Shown here one piece after another: positions 63,517 to 64,000 of a DNA stretch of 64,000 nt. This DNA is from Sordaria brevicollis (Eukaryota; Ascomycota; Sordariomycetes; Sordariales; Sordariaceae). The stretch lies in assembly GCA_033439795.1 (NCBI GenBank), contig JAUTDP010000010.1, positions 124,001 through 188,000 of the forward strand, given 5' to 3'. A model generated the notes under the pieces. It did not search any database, was not told the DNA's origin, and saw only the letters and a list, made by a program, of their open reading frames with translations. The position numbers were made by a program, and so were the translations under genes. The number at the start of each line of letters is the position of its first letter. The first letter of the stretch is position 1.

Positions 63517-64000
63517 GAGGGTGGCGGCGAATCGGAAGGTGACTCCGCGGCCTCACTAGGACCGGGAGGCTGGAGGGAGGACTGAACCGACTCGATCTCT
63601 TCAGGGGAAAACACCCGGCCCATGCGGCGAACCGCACGGGTCTCACCCGGAGTGAATTCGGCCCTTCCGAATCTTCGTTGGTTCCTGCCTTGGTCCTGCT
63701 CCGGAACAACCGCTCGCGCGGCGTCCGGGACCGCTTGCGCAGCCAAAACCTCGGCAGCCTGGCCCTCCTTGCCCTTCCTATCGCCATTACCAACAACCTC
63801 ATCGCCGACGCTATCAGTGTCCCTAACGGGATGAACGCCTTCGATTTCCCCGCTCCTCTCGTCATCGTCCACTTCCTCTCCATCTTCCTCTTCCCCGGCC
63901 TGACCTTGGCCATCGGCGCGCACTTCAACCACTGTCGCCTGCGCCCGTACGAGTTGGACGGCTCGCGCTTCCTCAACCTGCGGCGTCTCGTCCAGGATGT
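63517..64000 (+). CDS. Possible membrane-protein gene, incomplete at the right edge
   Basis: Not recognised. One plus-strand frame stays open from about 63,517 to the window end without a good 5' ATG (an internal ATG is at 63,831). It encodes two hydrophobic segments, GSLALLALPIAITNNLIADAI and FPAPLVIVHFLSIFLFPGLT, followed by a polar stretch (RPYELDGSRFLNLRRLVQD). About 105 bp (63,830-63,935) recurs near 25,070-25,180 in inverted orientation. The minus strand is also open across 63,369-63,932 with an acidic Glu/Pro/Ser-rich reading, and antisense of acidic codons naturally looks hydrophobic, so strand is uncertain. The plus strand is favoured because the change between the two copies is conservative there (I/V, A/T, P/L and one in-frame codon). 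Confidence 0.35.

Overview
The window is nuclear DNA of a filamentous ascomycete, most likely Neurospora or a close member of the Sordariales. Evidence: short introns (about 50-130 nt) with GTRNGT donors and RCTRAC-like branch sites, C/G-ending codon preference in genes, a Zn2Cys6 regulator, intron-bearing nuclear tRNAs, and a 13-kb extremely AT-rich block whose decayed retrotransposons carry C-to-T and G-to-A changes as expected of repeat-induced point mutation (RIP). Species assignment is inference; no database was searched. Layout: 1-8.2 kb holds housekeeping and secretory genes: VTA1 (minus, cut by the left edge), an ER disulfide isomerase ending in HDEL (plus), exosome subunit RRP41 (minus), and an Asp f 4-like secreted protein (plus). 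10.8-20.5 kb is a probable beta-galactoside utilisation cluster: a GH2 beta-galactosidase (minus), divergently an MFS sugar porter (plus), and a Zn2Cys6 transcription factor with eight exons (plus). From memory, this resembles a cellulose-induced gene pair of N. crassa (GH2 plus MFS), which should be checked. 20.5-41.4 kb is gene-poor: three intron-containing tRNAs (Leu-AAG, Phe-GAA, Lys-UUU), one small cysteine-rich secreted protein, a SCOC-like coiled-coil protein, two minisatellites, and at 24.9-25.8 kb a mosaic of gene fragments that includes an intron-retaining piece of CBF5/dyskerin. About 10 kb (31.1-41.4 kb) shows no convincing gene. 41,452-54,455 is a pair of nested LTR retrotransposons, both wrecked by RIP. 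The outer Ty1/copia-type element lies on the minus strand, has 198-bp LTRs and a CCCAC target-site duplication. It is split by an inner Ty3/gypsy-type element on the plus strand with 295-bp LTRs and an ATAAC duplication. 54.5-64 kb returns to ordinary gene DNA: an anion:cation symporter-type MFS permease (plus, starting 236 bp from the outer LTR), a zinc alcohol dehydrogenase (minus), an HGSNAT/DUF1624-like multipass membrane protein (plus), and at the right edge an incomplete possible membrane-protein gene, part of which is duplicated near 25.1 kb. Gene models were spliced by eye from frame continuity, splice consensus and protein-family similarity remembered from training; no alignment or RNA evidence was available.
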